Notes under the pieces: generated by a model
Told to the model about the DNA's origin: nothing
Database searches by the model: none
The model's input: the letters and a program-made list of their open reading frames with translations, nothing else
From: Planctomycetota bacterium
Lineage (GTDB): Bacteria; Planctomycetota; Phycisphaerae; WQYP01
Direction: 5' to 3'
Assembly: GCA_021816165.1 (NCBI GenBank)
Contig: JAKAYZ010000035.1
Location: 1-9,326, forward strand
DNA length: 9,326 nucleotides
Part shown: piece by piece, positions 1 through 6,457 of the stretch
Numbering within the stretch: the first letter of the stretch is position 1
Layout: every line of letters starts with the position of its first letter
Position numbers and translations under genes: made by a program

Positions 1-7
1 CCAAATG

Positions 8-33
8 CAGAACAGGTATAGCCGCTTGTTCTG
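8..33 (-). terminator. possible weak terminator hairpin after the marR gene
   Basis: A 7-bp perfect stem (CAGAACA at 8-14, TGTTCTG at 27-33) with a 12-nt loop lies about 30 bp past the stop codon of the minus-strand MarR gene. Read on the minus strand it is followed only by a short T-poor stretch before the window ends, so the U-tract of a classical intrinsic terminator is not shown. Its position fits the end of the two-gene unit, but the call is tentative. Confidence 0.25.
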
Positions 34-62
34 ATTTCAGCATAGTGACGCAGCATGAAGAA

Positions 63-524
63 TCAGTTGACTGGAGCATCTTTCCATCCGTGCCGGTATA
101 CAATGTCCTTGAGCACTCGGACCAAATCATGCTGTTGTTCGGTGGTCAAATGGCTGAAGAACTCCCGGTCGTTATCGTCGGCAAGCCGGGCCAGTTTGGG
201 AACCAGCGCCATTCCCACTGAAGTGAGAGTTACGCTCTGGTAGCGCCGGTCACGGCCGGCTGCGGTTCGTTGTACAAATTTCTTTCGACACAGTCTTTCC
301 ACCAGCTTGGAAATCGCACCGCGCGTCATACCCAATCGCTCTGCTAATTGGCTCGGATTGATGGGGCCGGTCTGCAGCATTTCCCGCATGACAACCCATT
401 CCGCAACCGTAACACCCTTGGCTTCCACCTTCTGCATGAAAGCGTGGGACACGTGGTTGGAAACGAACCGAAGCCAATAGCCGACATGTGCTTCGAGTTC
501 ACTGACTTGGACTTTCCTGGCCAT
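63..524 (-). CDS. MarR-family winged helix-turn-helix transcriptional regulator
   Basis: A 153-residue protein of normal MarR length. The N-terminal helix (about residues 8-36) and the last helices (about 105-148) would form the dimer interface. The centre is a winged HTH: a helix around SQLAERLGM (58-66), the recognition helix TRGAISKLVERL (67-78), and a wing carrying the family-typical D-R-R motif (GRDRRYQSVTLT, 90-101). The ATG at 524 is preceded by GAGGGA at good spacing, and this site overlaps the TGA of the upstream SRPBCC gene, which suggests translational coupling. MarR proteins are usually dimeric repressors that leave DNA when they bind small phenolic or other ligands. The 22-bp palindrome over the promoter of this unit is the obvious target, so I infer autorepression. 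No redox cysteine pair typical of OhrR is apparent (only Cys79), so a peroxide-sensing role is not supported. The ligand cannot be read from the sequence. Confidence 0.93.
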   Translation of the reverse strand: MARKVQVSELEAHVGYWLRFVSNHVSHAFMQKVEAKGVTVAEWVVMREMLQTGPINPSQLAERLGMTRGAISKLVERLCRKKFVQRTAAGRDRRYQSVTLTSVGMALVPKLARLADDNDREFFSHLTTEQQHDLVRVLKDIVYRHGWKDAPVN

Positions 525-533
525 ATGGGTCCC

Positions 534-929
534 TCAAAGTGATGAGGTAATTTTTGCCAACTGGGCCAGTTCCTCATCCAACCCTTTAAGCCCCAGTTCG
601 AAGGCATCGTCTGGCATACCGGTCGGCTTCTCAAGTGTCATCATAAACATGGATCCGGTTGACAGGGGGACGACTCGGGCGGGTACAGTCCATTTCCCTT
701 CCTTCGGGTCGATGAAGTCATGATCGAGAATGCCGTGCTCTTCGATGGATCGAATCTGAAGCACCCCCGGTCCACGTGGCGTTTGAATCTGCCAGCGCCC
801 CGTGCCGATGGGTGTGGATGCCAGAACGTTGCGGACTGCCCAGAGCGGCCATTGGGCACCGTCAGCAAGCAACTTCCAGGCTGTGTGCGAAGGGCAGGGA
901 AGCAGAATCGTTTTGGTGACAACATTCAT
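534..929 (-). CDS. SRPBCC-fold (START/Bet v1-like) small ligand-binding protein
   Basis: A 131-residue protein with the outline of the SRPBCC superfamily. It has an opening beta strand with T-K-T-I-L-L, then a short helical part P-S-H-T-A-W-K-L-L-A-D with a following tryptophan-rich turn (WPLWAV). Beta strands follow (GRWQIQTPRGPGVLQI, HGILDHDFIDP, VPLSTGSMFMMTLEKP), and a long C-terminal helix rich in Leu and Glu closes the cavity. Members bind or turn over hydrophobic small molecules, and I cannot infer the ligand. AAGGAG lies 8 nt before the ATG at 929, which fixes the start. It is the first gene of a unit with the MarR regulator, 9 bp apart, so a role in handling the compound sensed by the MarR protein is plausible but inferred. 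No signal peptide is seen, so it should be cytoplasmic. Confidence 0.82.
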   Translation of the reverse strand: MNVVTKTILLPCPSHTAWKLLADGAQWPLWAVRNVLASTPIGTGRWQIQTPRGPGVLQIRSIEEHGILDHDFIDPKEGKWTVPARVVPLSTGSMFMMTLEKPTGMPDDAFELGLKGLDEELAQLAKITSSL

Positions 930-945
930 GCGGATAACTCCTTTT

Positions 946-967
946 TATAATTGCCTAGGAAACTATA
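946..967. promoter_or_regulatory. 22-bp palindromic operator, probable MarR binding site
   Basis: Centred between 956 and 957 is an inverted repeat of two 11-bp halves, with 9 of 11 base pairs matching (mismatches only at 950/963 and 953/960). The core is TTGCCTAGGAAACTA. It covers the -10 box and the predicted transcription start of the SRPBCC-marR unit. The size and the near-perfect dyad are typical of MarR dimer operators, and the regulator gene is in the unit it would control, so autorepression by promoter occlusion is the natural reading. Confidence 0.7.
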
Positions 968-990
968 TGGTTGAAATGGCACGGCGTCAA
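962..990 (-). promoter_or_regulatory. sigma70-type promoter of the SRPBCC-marR unit
   Basis: On the minus strand, TTGACG (plus positions 985-990) and TATAGT (962-967) are separated by exactly 17 bp, 33 bp upstream of the SRPBCC start codon. Transcription would start near 955, inside the palindrome described separately. A 6-bp inverted repeat, ATGGCA/TGCCAT (976-981 and 997-1002), brackets the -35 box; I give it no assigned role. Confidence 0.7.
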
Positions 991-1006
991 CCGGAATGCC
1001 ATTGGC

Positions 1007-1158
1007 ACCTGTTTGAGGCGTGGCAATTTTTCTGGGAACCCTTGGGAACGCGGATGTCCTCACCCGCATGGGCGTTTCAGAAGGGTCCTGGGAAAAACAG
1101 CCAATCGTCTATTTTCCGGTGATTTCACATCCGCCCGAAAAAATTGCCACGCCCAGGT
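1007..1158. repeat. nested long inverted repeat between divergent promoters
   Basis: The arms pair in order: ACCTG (1007-1011) with CAGGT (1154-1158); a perfect 15-bp arm GGCGTGGCAATTTTT (1017-1031) with 1139-1153; GCGGATGT (1050-1057) with 1127-1134; and TCACC (1060-1064) with 1118-1122. That makes 33 paired bases in collinear nested order over 152 bp, far more than expected by chance. It sits between two outward-facing promoters, so neither predicted transcript includes it. It contains no convincing gene and no obvious target-site duplication. It may be a MITE-like or decayed mobile element, a structured RNA from an unseen promoter, or a DNA-level structure. Confidence 0.6.
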
Positions 1159-1182
1159 AACTTTAGTAGTCGCATGGTAATA

Positions 1183-1211
1183 TTGAAGTTGCGGCTTCTT
1201 GAGGATATAAA
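1183..1211 (+). promoter_or_regulatory. sigma70-type promoter of the GH51 gene
   Basis: TTGAAG (1183-1188) and TATAAA (1206-1211) are separated by 17 bp and point toward the arabinofuranosidase gene. The predicted transcription start is near 1218, giving a leader of about 110 nt before the ATG at 1330. Confidence 0.6.
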
Positions 1212-1215
1212 AAGA

Positions 1216-1237
1216 ATGCTAATCGTTTGATAAGCAT
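1216..1237. promoter_or_regulatory. operator-like imperfect palindrome at the GH51 transcription start
   Basis: ATGCT (1216-1220) and AGCAT (1233-1237) form outer arms of a 22-bp dyad, with three more matching pairs inside (positions 7-9 of the half site). The middle also contains AATCGTTT, which resembles the AAnCGnTT core of LacI-family operators, although that core is not centred on the same axis. It overlaps the predicted start of transcription, where a repressor would act. Sugar-responsive control of a hemicellulase gene is a reasonable inference; the regulator is not in the window. Confidence 0.4.
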
Positions 1238-1287
1238 CACGGGCGTTGGCGCTGGATAGAGTGCAGAGTTGCCAGATGCCCTTGGGT

Positions 1288-1301
1288 GACACTGCGGTGT
1301 C
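1288..1301 (+). other. small hairpin in the GH51 leader
   Basis: GACAC (1288-1292), loop TGCG, GTGTC (1297-1301) form a perfect 5-bp stem in the untranslated leader. A T-rich stretch follows from 1306 and the start codon is about 30 nt away. It could shape leader RNA or act as a weak attenuator, but it is short enough to be chance. Confidence 0.25.
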
Positions 1302-1329
1302 TCGGTTTATTTATTAAGAAAGGTTAGTT

Positions 1330-3276
1330 ATGCGAATGGCGATGATTGCACCCTGCGTGGAAACGTGGTTAAGAAAATCCCGACGCGTCGGTGCCGCGGC
1401 GCTTGGCGTAGGGGTCGGTGCAGTCGCGGCCATTGGGCTGGCACAAGGCACGCCGACGCAGATTAATATTAATGCCGCCAAGCCGGGTATCACCGTCAGT
1501 CCGACGCTTTGGGGCATTTTTTTTGAGGAAATTAACCACTCCGGCGAAGGTGGGCTTTGGGGGCAATTGGTCAATAACCCGACGATTAAGGCGATTGGCG
1601 GCAACGGGCGACCGATAGGTTGGTCGCTGCGCCTGCAACATGCCGCAGCACGCATGGCGATTGACGCCAGTCATCCGCTGAATAAAGAAAATCCTCTGGC
1701 GTTGAGGGTCGATATTTTTGGTCAGCCACCCGCCGGCGCAGTGGAGTTGATCAACCGCGGTTACTGGGGGATGAATTTCAAACGCGGCGAAAAGTATCAC
1801 TTGACGGTTTATGCCCGCCGCAGTTACTCGATGAGCCACGATATCAAAGTGGCTCTGATGGGAAAGCATGACCAAACGCTGGGGACCGGCGAAATAAAGG
1901 GGATTACACGCCAGTGGAAAAAATTCAGTCTTGTTTTGACGGCCAATGCGGATGATCCGAATGGCTCACTGGCATTTTTCCCGAACCACTCAGGCTCGCT
2001 CTGGCTGACGTGCGCCAATCTTTTTTCATCGGCGGCATTGGCGGACGGAGGTTTTCGGCCCGGGTTGCTGCACATGCTTCAAGCCCTGCAACCTTCATTC
2101 GTTCGCTTCCCCGGCGGCAATTACATCGAAGGGAACGTCCTTACCAACGGGTTTCATTGGAAACGCACGATTGGGCCGATGTCCCAGCGGCCGGGGCATG
2201 AAAATGATTCCTGGGGCTATTGGTCAACCGATCAACTGGGCTATGCGGAATATCTCAATTTGTGCCGAAAGCTTAACGCTGCTCCATTGTTTGGTGTGAA
2301 TTGCGGTCTTTCACTTGGTATGAACGATAAAGTTCCGATGAAGGATATGGGGCCGTGGGTGCGTAGCGCGGTGGAGGCGGTGCAGTACGCCAATGGATCA
2401 ATTAAAACGCATTGGGGTAAGATTCGCGCCGCCGATGGTTACGCAAGTCCATTTGGACTTAAGTATGTGGAGATTGGCAACGAATCGTGGTGGGCTGGGC
2501 CTTACTCTCGCCGCTACAAGTTATTTTACGAAGCCCTTCACAAAGCCTATCCAAAGATCAAACTCATTGCCAGCGGTAACACCGAGGGACTGCCAACGCA
2601 GATTGTCGATCAGCATTTTTACCCGTCTGCCGGCTGGTTCTGGGCCAATCGCCATCGATATGATTCATACTCTCGTACAGGGCCGAAGGTGTTTGTGGGT
2701 GAATATGCGGTGACCAGCAATGCGGGGCTCGGCAATTTGCGGGCCGCGTTGGGTGAAGCCGCCTGGATGACAGGGCTGGAACGTAATTCGGATGTGGTGA
2801 CGATGGCTTCATACGCGCCGCTGTTTGTCAATGCCAACAACCGTGCGTGGAATCCCGATCTGATCGTATTTAATAGCTCGCAGGTATTTGGCACGCCGTC
2901 TTACTGGGTGCAGCAGATGTTTTCCACCAACCGCGTCAACCGGATGTTGCCAGTCATGATTCATCATCGACCTGCGCTCAAAGCTCATGCTTTATCGCGT
3001 GGGACGATAGGCTTGGGTACCTGGAATACGCAGTCGGAGTACAGGGACATCAGGGTCACGGCGCACGGCCACCAGATTTATAAATCTCACTTTCCGCAGG
3101 GGGCGGGCGAATGGCACGCTGTTTCTGGTAATTGGCGTGTTGTGGGACACGCGTATCGCCAGACATCAGGTGACGAGCCGGCGGTGGCGTTACTGCAATC
3201 GACCAAACTCGCCCATCTCGCGAACTATACGATCCACCTGCAAGCCAAAAAATTGGTGGGGCCGAAGGCTTTTTAA
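1330..3276 (+). CDS. GH51 alpha-L-arabinofuranosidase, N-terminal and catalytic part (frame broken at the 3' end)
   Basis: This is a secreted enzyme expected to release terminal alpha-L-arabinofuranosyl groups from arabinoxylan or arabinan. The ATG at 1330 follows AAAGG by 6 nt; Met3 and Met5 are possible alternatives. Residues 1-40 are an export signal: a basic R-K-S-R-R stretch (15-19), a hydrophobic Ala/Gly/Val core, and a likely cut near A38-Q-G. An opening GH51 strand (SPTLWGIFFEEINHSGEGG) is followed by a CBM4/9-like insert (about 95-240). The (beta/alpha)8 catalytic domain follows, with RFPGGN (259-264), the acid/base Glu385 in EIGNE, and the nucleophile Glu458 in VGEYA. From about residue 575 a LamG/DUF1080-like module begins and is cut by a TAA at 3274. 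The continuation lies in the -1 frame (3270-3824), so the intact protein would be about 830 residues rather than 648. The break is at a T5 run; one extra T would restore the frame. The catalytic domain is complete, so the truncated product could still fold, but it lacks the C-terminal sandwich that packs against the barrel in this family. Confidence 0.93.
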   Translation: MRMAMIAPCVETWLRKSRRVGAAALGVGVGAVAAIGLAQGTPTQININAAKPGITVSPTLWGIFFEEINHSGEGGLWGQLVNNPTIKAIGGNGRPIGWSLRLQHAAARMAIDASHPLNKENPLALRVDIFGQPPAGAVELINRGYWGMNFKRGEKYHLTVYARRSYSMSHDIKVALMGKHDQTLGTGEIKGITRQWKKFSLVLTANADDPNGSLAFFPNHSGSLWLTCANLFSSAALADGGFRPGLLHMLQALQPSFVRFPGGNYIEGNVLTNGFHWKRTIGPMSQRPGHENDSWGYWSTDQLGYAEYLNLCRKLNAAPLFGVNCGLSLGMNDKVPMKDMGPWVRSAVEAVQYANGSIKTHWGKIRAADGYASPFGLKYVEIGNESWWAGPYSRRYKLFYEALHKAYPKIKLIASGNTEGLPTQIVDQHFYPSAGWFWANRHRYDSYSRTGPKVFVGEYAVTSNAGLGNLRAALGEAAWMTGLERNSDVVTMASYAPLFVNANNRAWNPDLIVFNSSQVFGTPSYWVQQMFSTNRVNRMLPVMIHHRPALKAHALSRGTIGLGTWNTQSEYRDIRVTAHGHQIYKSHFPQGAGEWHAVSGNWRVVGHAYRQTSGDEPAVALLQSTKLAHLANYTIHLQAKKLVGPKAF

Positions 3277-3824
3277 TCCTCTTCCATGTCCGCGGTGAGC
3301 ACCATTACTATTGGTGGAATATTGGCGGTTGGGCGAATACCACCACGGGCATTGAACATACGGCCGGTGGTGTTAAAAGCGAAGTTGGCCCGCATTACGG
3401 CAGTCACGTTACCACGGGTCGCTGGTATAAAGTGCGAATTGTTGCACACCATGACATGATTACCTGCTATCTCGACGGCCACCAGATTGACAGCACGGCA
3501 GAGCATCCGTCGGCATCGCGTTTTTGCTCGATTGCAGGCCTGACCAAGAGTGGCCGCACCATCGTCGTGACCGCCGTCAATGGGGAGCGGTATCCGGTAT
3601 CGGCCGAGCTGAATCTGCACGGTGTGGCCGACCTGCTATCGCGCGGCAAAGCCATTACGCTTTCGGGCGCGCATCTCGGTGCGGAAAATACATTTGCCCA
3701 TCCGATGCGGATTTCGCCGGTGGTCAAGCGCTTACAGCATGTGCAACCCGACCTCCGATATGCATTTCCGCCTCGGTCTTTGGTTATCATTCGGCTGCAC
3801 TTGAAACACGCGCTTGGGCATTGA
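3270..3824 (+). CDS. C-terminal part of the GH51 arabinofuranosidase, in the -1 frame
   Basis: Reading from the T5 run in the -1 frame gives an open stretch of about 184 codons that continues the same protein. It begins FLILFHVRGEHHYYWWNIGGW, the hallmark strand pair of the LamG/DUF1080-like module begun upstream. It runs through RWYKVRIVAHHDMITCYLDG to the GH51 C-terminal beta-sandwich (IVVTAVNGERYPVSAELNL, then LSGAHLGAENTFAHPMRISP, ending PPRSLVIIRLHL). A GTG at 3432 is the first possible internal start, but it lies inside a domain and has no convincing ribosome binding site, so this is not a separate gene. The frame shows no stop and no other damage over 550 bp, which argues for a very recent mutation, a sequencing error in the T run, or slippage. 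Confidence 0.85.
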   Translation, partial: FLILFHVRGEHHYYWWNIGGWANTTTGIEHTAGGVKSEVGPHYGSHVTTGRWYKVRIVAHHDMITCYLDGHQIDSTAEHPSASRFCSIAGLTKSGRTIVVTAVNGERYPVSAELNLHGVADLLSRGKAITLSGAHLGAENTFAHPMRISPVVKRLQHVQPDLRYAFPPRSLVIIRLHLKHALGH

Positions 3825-4232
3825 TGAGGGCGGCGAGAATGGCGTGGGTGTGTAAGGAACCTGATGCGGAAATTTCGGATGGTATTTTCAGCACCGGATT
3901 GGCGCGCAAACTTGGCGGGTTGTGGTTACAATCGGGGACAAGTATGGGATTGGTTGGTGCAGGTACGCTTGACGAGTCCCGATTTCTGCGGTTTATTACC
4001 GGAGAATTTGTATCGATGGCGTGTGTGCCATAAGATGCGGGTGGCGGGTGATGGATTTTTGGATGGCAGTCCGGAAGCCAGAATCCCCACGAATCGAAAA
4101 TCAGCCAAGGCATCCATTGCTGCACTGCAAGTCCGAATGGGTCGCCTGGGGCGAGAGTGAGGTATAAGTTTTGAGGTCTCCTCGCAAGCGATTGCCCAGA
4201 GGATGGCCGGTTGGTGTTTGTCGGAGGTTACT
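3825..4232. other. intergenic stretch without a convincing gene
   Basis: About 400 bp between the GH51 stop and the pilM start. One 98-codon frame (3864-4160) has AAGGA 5 nt before its ATG, but its product is rich in Trp, Cys and Arg, shows no domain or repeat, and the opposite strand is also open (3926-4285), so neither is called. A possible promoter, TTGACG (3969-3974), 17 bp, TTTATT (3992-3997), points toward the pilM unit from about 235 bp upstream. No clear intrinsic terminator is seen after the GH51 gene. Confidence 0.5.
3969..3997 (+). promoter_or_regulatory. possible promoter for the pilM-N unit
   Basis: TTGACG (3969-3974) matches the -35 consensus at 5 of 6 positions, and TTTATT (3992-3997) matches the -10 at 4 of 6, with a 17-bp spacer. 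It would give a leader of about 230 nt. No better pair was found between 3825 and 4232, but a weak -10 and a long leader leave this uncertain. Confidence 0.25.
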
Positions 4233-6353
4233 ATGCCGCGAACGCAGCTAGCGTGGGGTATAGATGTTGGAACAACCGCGCTCAAGGCTGTTCAATTGCG
4301 CCGCGAAGGGGACAAAGTCTTCCTCGAGGCTATTGAGATCATCGAGCATAGCCGATTTCTGACTGAACCCGATGTTGATCAGAAAGAAATAGTCCGTGAC
4401 ACGCTTTCCAAGTTTCTTGAGAAGCATGTATTGCGTGGCCAGGAAGTGTTTATCGGGTCGTCGGGGGCCGCAAGTTTTTCACGATTCGTCAAACTGCCGC
4501 CTGTTGAACCGCGTAAAATACCGGATATTGTGCGGTTCGAGGCTATTCAGCAGATTCCCTTCCCGCTGGATCAGGTCAACTGGGGTTATCACAGTTTCCG
4601 CAATACCGACAGCCCCGACGTGGAAATCGGCATCTTTGCCATCAAAACAGAACTGGTCACCAAGCTGCTGGCCGATTTTCGGGCCCTTGGCATTACCGTC
4701 CACGGCGTGCAGATACTGCCATTGGCGGTTTGCAATGCCATGTTGCACGAGGGGCGGGGTGTTGAAAAAAGCGTCATCGTCATGGACGTTGGTGCGGACC
4801 ACACGGACTTGATCATTCTCGATCAGGGCCGGTTGTGGCTGCGCAACATCAACATAGGTGGAAATACCTTTACCGAAGCCCTGACAAAAAATTTCCAGTT
4901 GCCGTTTGCCAAGGCGGAAAACCTCAAGAAAAATGCGGCGACGAGTAAATACGCCCGCGAAATATACCAATCAATGCGACCCACATTTTCCGATGTGGTG
5001 CTCGAGGTGCAACGATCCATCGGGTATTACAACAGCAGCCACCGTGAGAGCCGTCTGGAGCAGGTCGTGGGGTTGGGTGGTGGGTTTAAGCTCTCAAATA
5101 TGCAGAAATATCTGACTCAAAATTTGAGTATGGATGTTCAGCGCCTGGATAATTTCACTAAAATCGAGGCCGACTCCCGCGTTGCCGCCGGCCTCAGCGA
5201 GCAGGTGCAACTGGTTGCCGGAGCCTACGGGCTGGCGTTGCAGGCGGTTGGTCTGGGAACCATCAACACCAATTTATTGCCACCGGAAATAGCCCGGCAG
5301 ATGCTCTGGAAGAAAAAGACGCCATGGTTTGTTGGTACGGCGGCAGCAGTGGTGGTGGGGAGTCTGCTGGCAGGGACACGATATTACCTCGATGCGAGCA
5401 GCTTTGCGGCCAGCATGCGTCCAAGTCGGCAATCGCTGAATCAGACACGTCTGGGGAGGGCTAATGCGTGGCAGCAGGCTTATAACTCCATCAGCAACAC
5501 GTACTTGAAAAACCAGGCAAAGATAAGTTCGATCCTCGGCTTGACGGCGGAACGGACTCTCTGGCCGCATATTTTAAATTGCCTTTATGACTCCCTGCCG
5601 CAGGCAGGCGAAGGGAAGGCGGCGACAACCGGTCCGGCCAAATCGACGGCCAGCGGCTCAACATCTAAAGTTACCCGGATCATGATCCAGGCGATTGACA
5701 GTCGCTATTCCGCCAGCCTGTCGTTTCATCGACACAAACACAGTTCCAGTGCGACACCGGCACCGCAACCTTTTGCCCAGGGCCAGCCGCCACCCAGTCA
5801 CCTAGGTGTGGGCGGTCCGGGTTTTGCGGTGACCATCACGGGTTACACCTCGGTGCCGCACGCCGATTTGTATTCTGTGCTGCAGAATTACCGCGACCGT
5901 TTGCGCAATATAGCGCCGGAGAATGGTAAATTGCCATTTTACATCGTCATTCCCCGCAATGATTTGTCTTATGGCGAAATCGGTCATATTGGTTCGAGTT
6001 CGACCGTCGGCTTTGTCCCGTGGGGTAGCCAGATGGGGCCATTCGCCAATGTATTTATGGGCAAATTCATGCCGCCACACGCAAAAAAGAAGAAGCGCCG
6101 GCGGAATAATTTCCAGAATAATTTTGGCCAGACGAATAATTTTGGCCCCCCCCAGGGGTTTGTTCCGCCCATTGGGCCGAACTTTAACGGCCAGCCCGGG
6201 TTTAACGGTGGCGGGGGAGGGTTTGGCCGGGCGTTTAACGGTGGTGAATCCAATGGTACCAGATCGTTGGGTATGATAAACCCCGATAATAAAAAATCAC
6301 TTGATGGAGCTTGGGCGTTCCAACTCAAAATTCTTATTTTTCTCAAACGGTGA
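4233..6353 (+). CDS. pilM: PilM-PilN fusion protein, type IV pilus / type II secretion inner-membrane assembly
   Basis: This 706-residue protein is about twice the usual PilM length. Residues 1-340 are an actin-fold PilM: phosphate-1 motif GIDVGTTALKAVQL (9-22), phosphate-2 motif DVGADHTDL (from 185), and adenosine motif GLGGGFK (280-286). PilM binds nucleotide in the cytoplasm and recruits PilN. At 347 the sequence NLLP appears, the usual opening of PilN and its PilM-binding peptide, followed by a basic stretch and one membrane segment (about 365-387). A PilN-like periplasmic part follows, with a beta/alpha pattern around GFAVTITGYT (530-539). I infer that PilN's N-terminus is covalently tethered to PilM. 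The tail carries a KKKKRRR patch (618-624) and then an Asn/Phe/Gly/Pro-rich region with NNFG repeats and a Gly run. The start at 4233 is chosen over the in-frame ATG at 4203 because GGAGG lies 5 nt before it. It heads a three-gene unit; the next gene starts 104 bp on. Confidence 0.88.
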   Translation: MPRTQLAWGIDVGTTALKAVQLRREGDKVFLEAIEIIEHSRFLTEPDVDQKEIVRDTLSKFLEKHVLRGQEVFIGSSGAASFSRFVKLPPVEPRKIPDIVRFEAIQQIPFPLDQVNWGYHSFRNTDSPDVEIGIFAIKTELVTKLLADFRALGITVHGVQILPLAVCNAMLHEGRGVEKSVIVMDVGADHTDLIILDQGRLWLRNINIGGNTFTEALTKNFQLPFAKAENLKKNAATSKYAREIYQSMRPTFSDVVLEVQRSIGYYNSSHRESRLEQVVGLGGGFKLSNMQKYLTQNLSMDVQRLDNFTKIEADSRVAAGLSEQVQLVAGAYGLALQAVGLGTINTNLLPPEIARQMLWKKKTPWFVGTAAAVVVGSLLAGTRYYLDASSFAASMRPSRQSLNQTRLGRANAWQQAYNSISNTYLKNQAKISSILGLTAERTLWPHILNCLYDSLPQAGEGKAATTGPAKSTASGSTSKVTRIMIQAIDSRYSASLSFHRHKHSSSATPAPQPFAQGQPPPSHLGVGGPGFAVTITGYTSVPHADLYSVLQNYRDRLRNIAPENGKLPFYIVIPRNDLSYGEIGHIGSSSTVGFVPWGSQMGPFANVFMGKFMPPHAKKKKRRRNNFQNNFGQTNNFGPPQGFVPPIGPNFNGQPGFNGGGGGFGRAFNGGESNGTRSLGMINPDNKKSLDGAWAFQLKILIFLKR
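6105..6240 (+). repeat. low-complexity tail-coding region with 13-bp direct repeats and a C8 run
   Basis: AATAATTTTGGCC occurs at 6117-6129 and 6135-6147, 18 bp apart and in frame, with a related copy from 6105. They encode NNF(G/Q) repeats. A run of eight C follows at 6146-6153, then a Gly/Asn/Phe-coding stretch with a G-rich run near 6211-6220. The reading frame is kept across the C8 run, since the same residue bias continues on both sides. Confidence 0.7.
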
Positions 6354-6457
6354 TGATAAATGGCGGCCGGTTTGTACAACGGTGAATCACATACGGGCGC
6401 GTCGAATAAGCGCGGTGAGAAAACTAATCGTCTAGGATGGCGATCACGGAGACCGAA

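Noticed and set aside
802..1180. Plus-strand frames of 69-106 codons over the divergent intergenic region
   Set aside because: They cross the SRPBCC gene, its promoter and the inverted repeat, and have no ribosome binding site or plausible product.
1372..1450. Tat signal at the GH51 N-terminus
   Set aside because: The SRRVGAAAL stretch has twin arginines but lacks the Phe-Leu-Lys part of the Tat motif, so Sec export is at least as likely. I record only a signal peptide.
3864..4160. 98-codon plus-strand frame with a fair ribosome binding site
   Set aside because: The product is rich in Trp, Cys and Arg with no recognisable fold or repeat, the opposite strand is equally open, and the stretch sits where a promoter region is expected. 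It is kept only as a note in the intergenic entry.
4203..4232. Earlier in-frame start for the PilM-PilN protein
   Set aside because: It would add ten residues before the conserved start of the actin fold, and only AGAGG directly adjoining the ATG is present, whereas the ATG at 4233 has GGAGG at proper distance.
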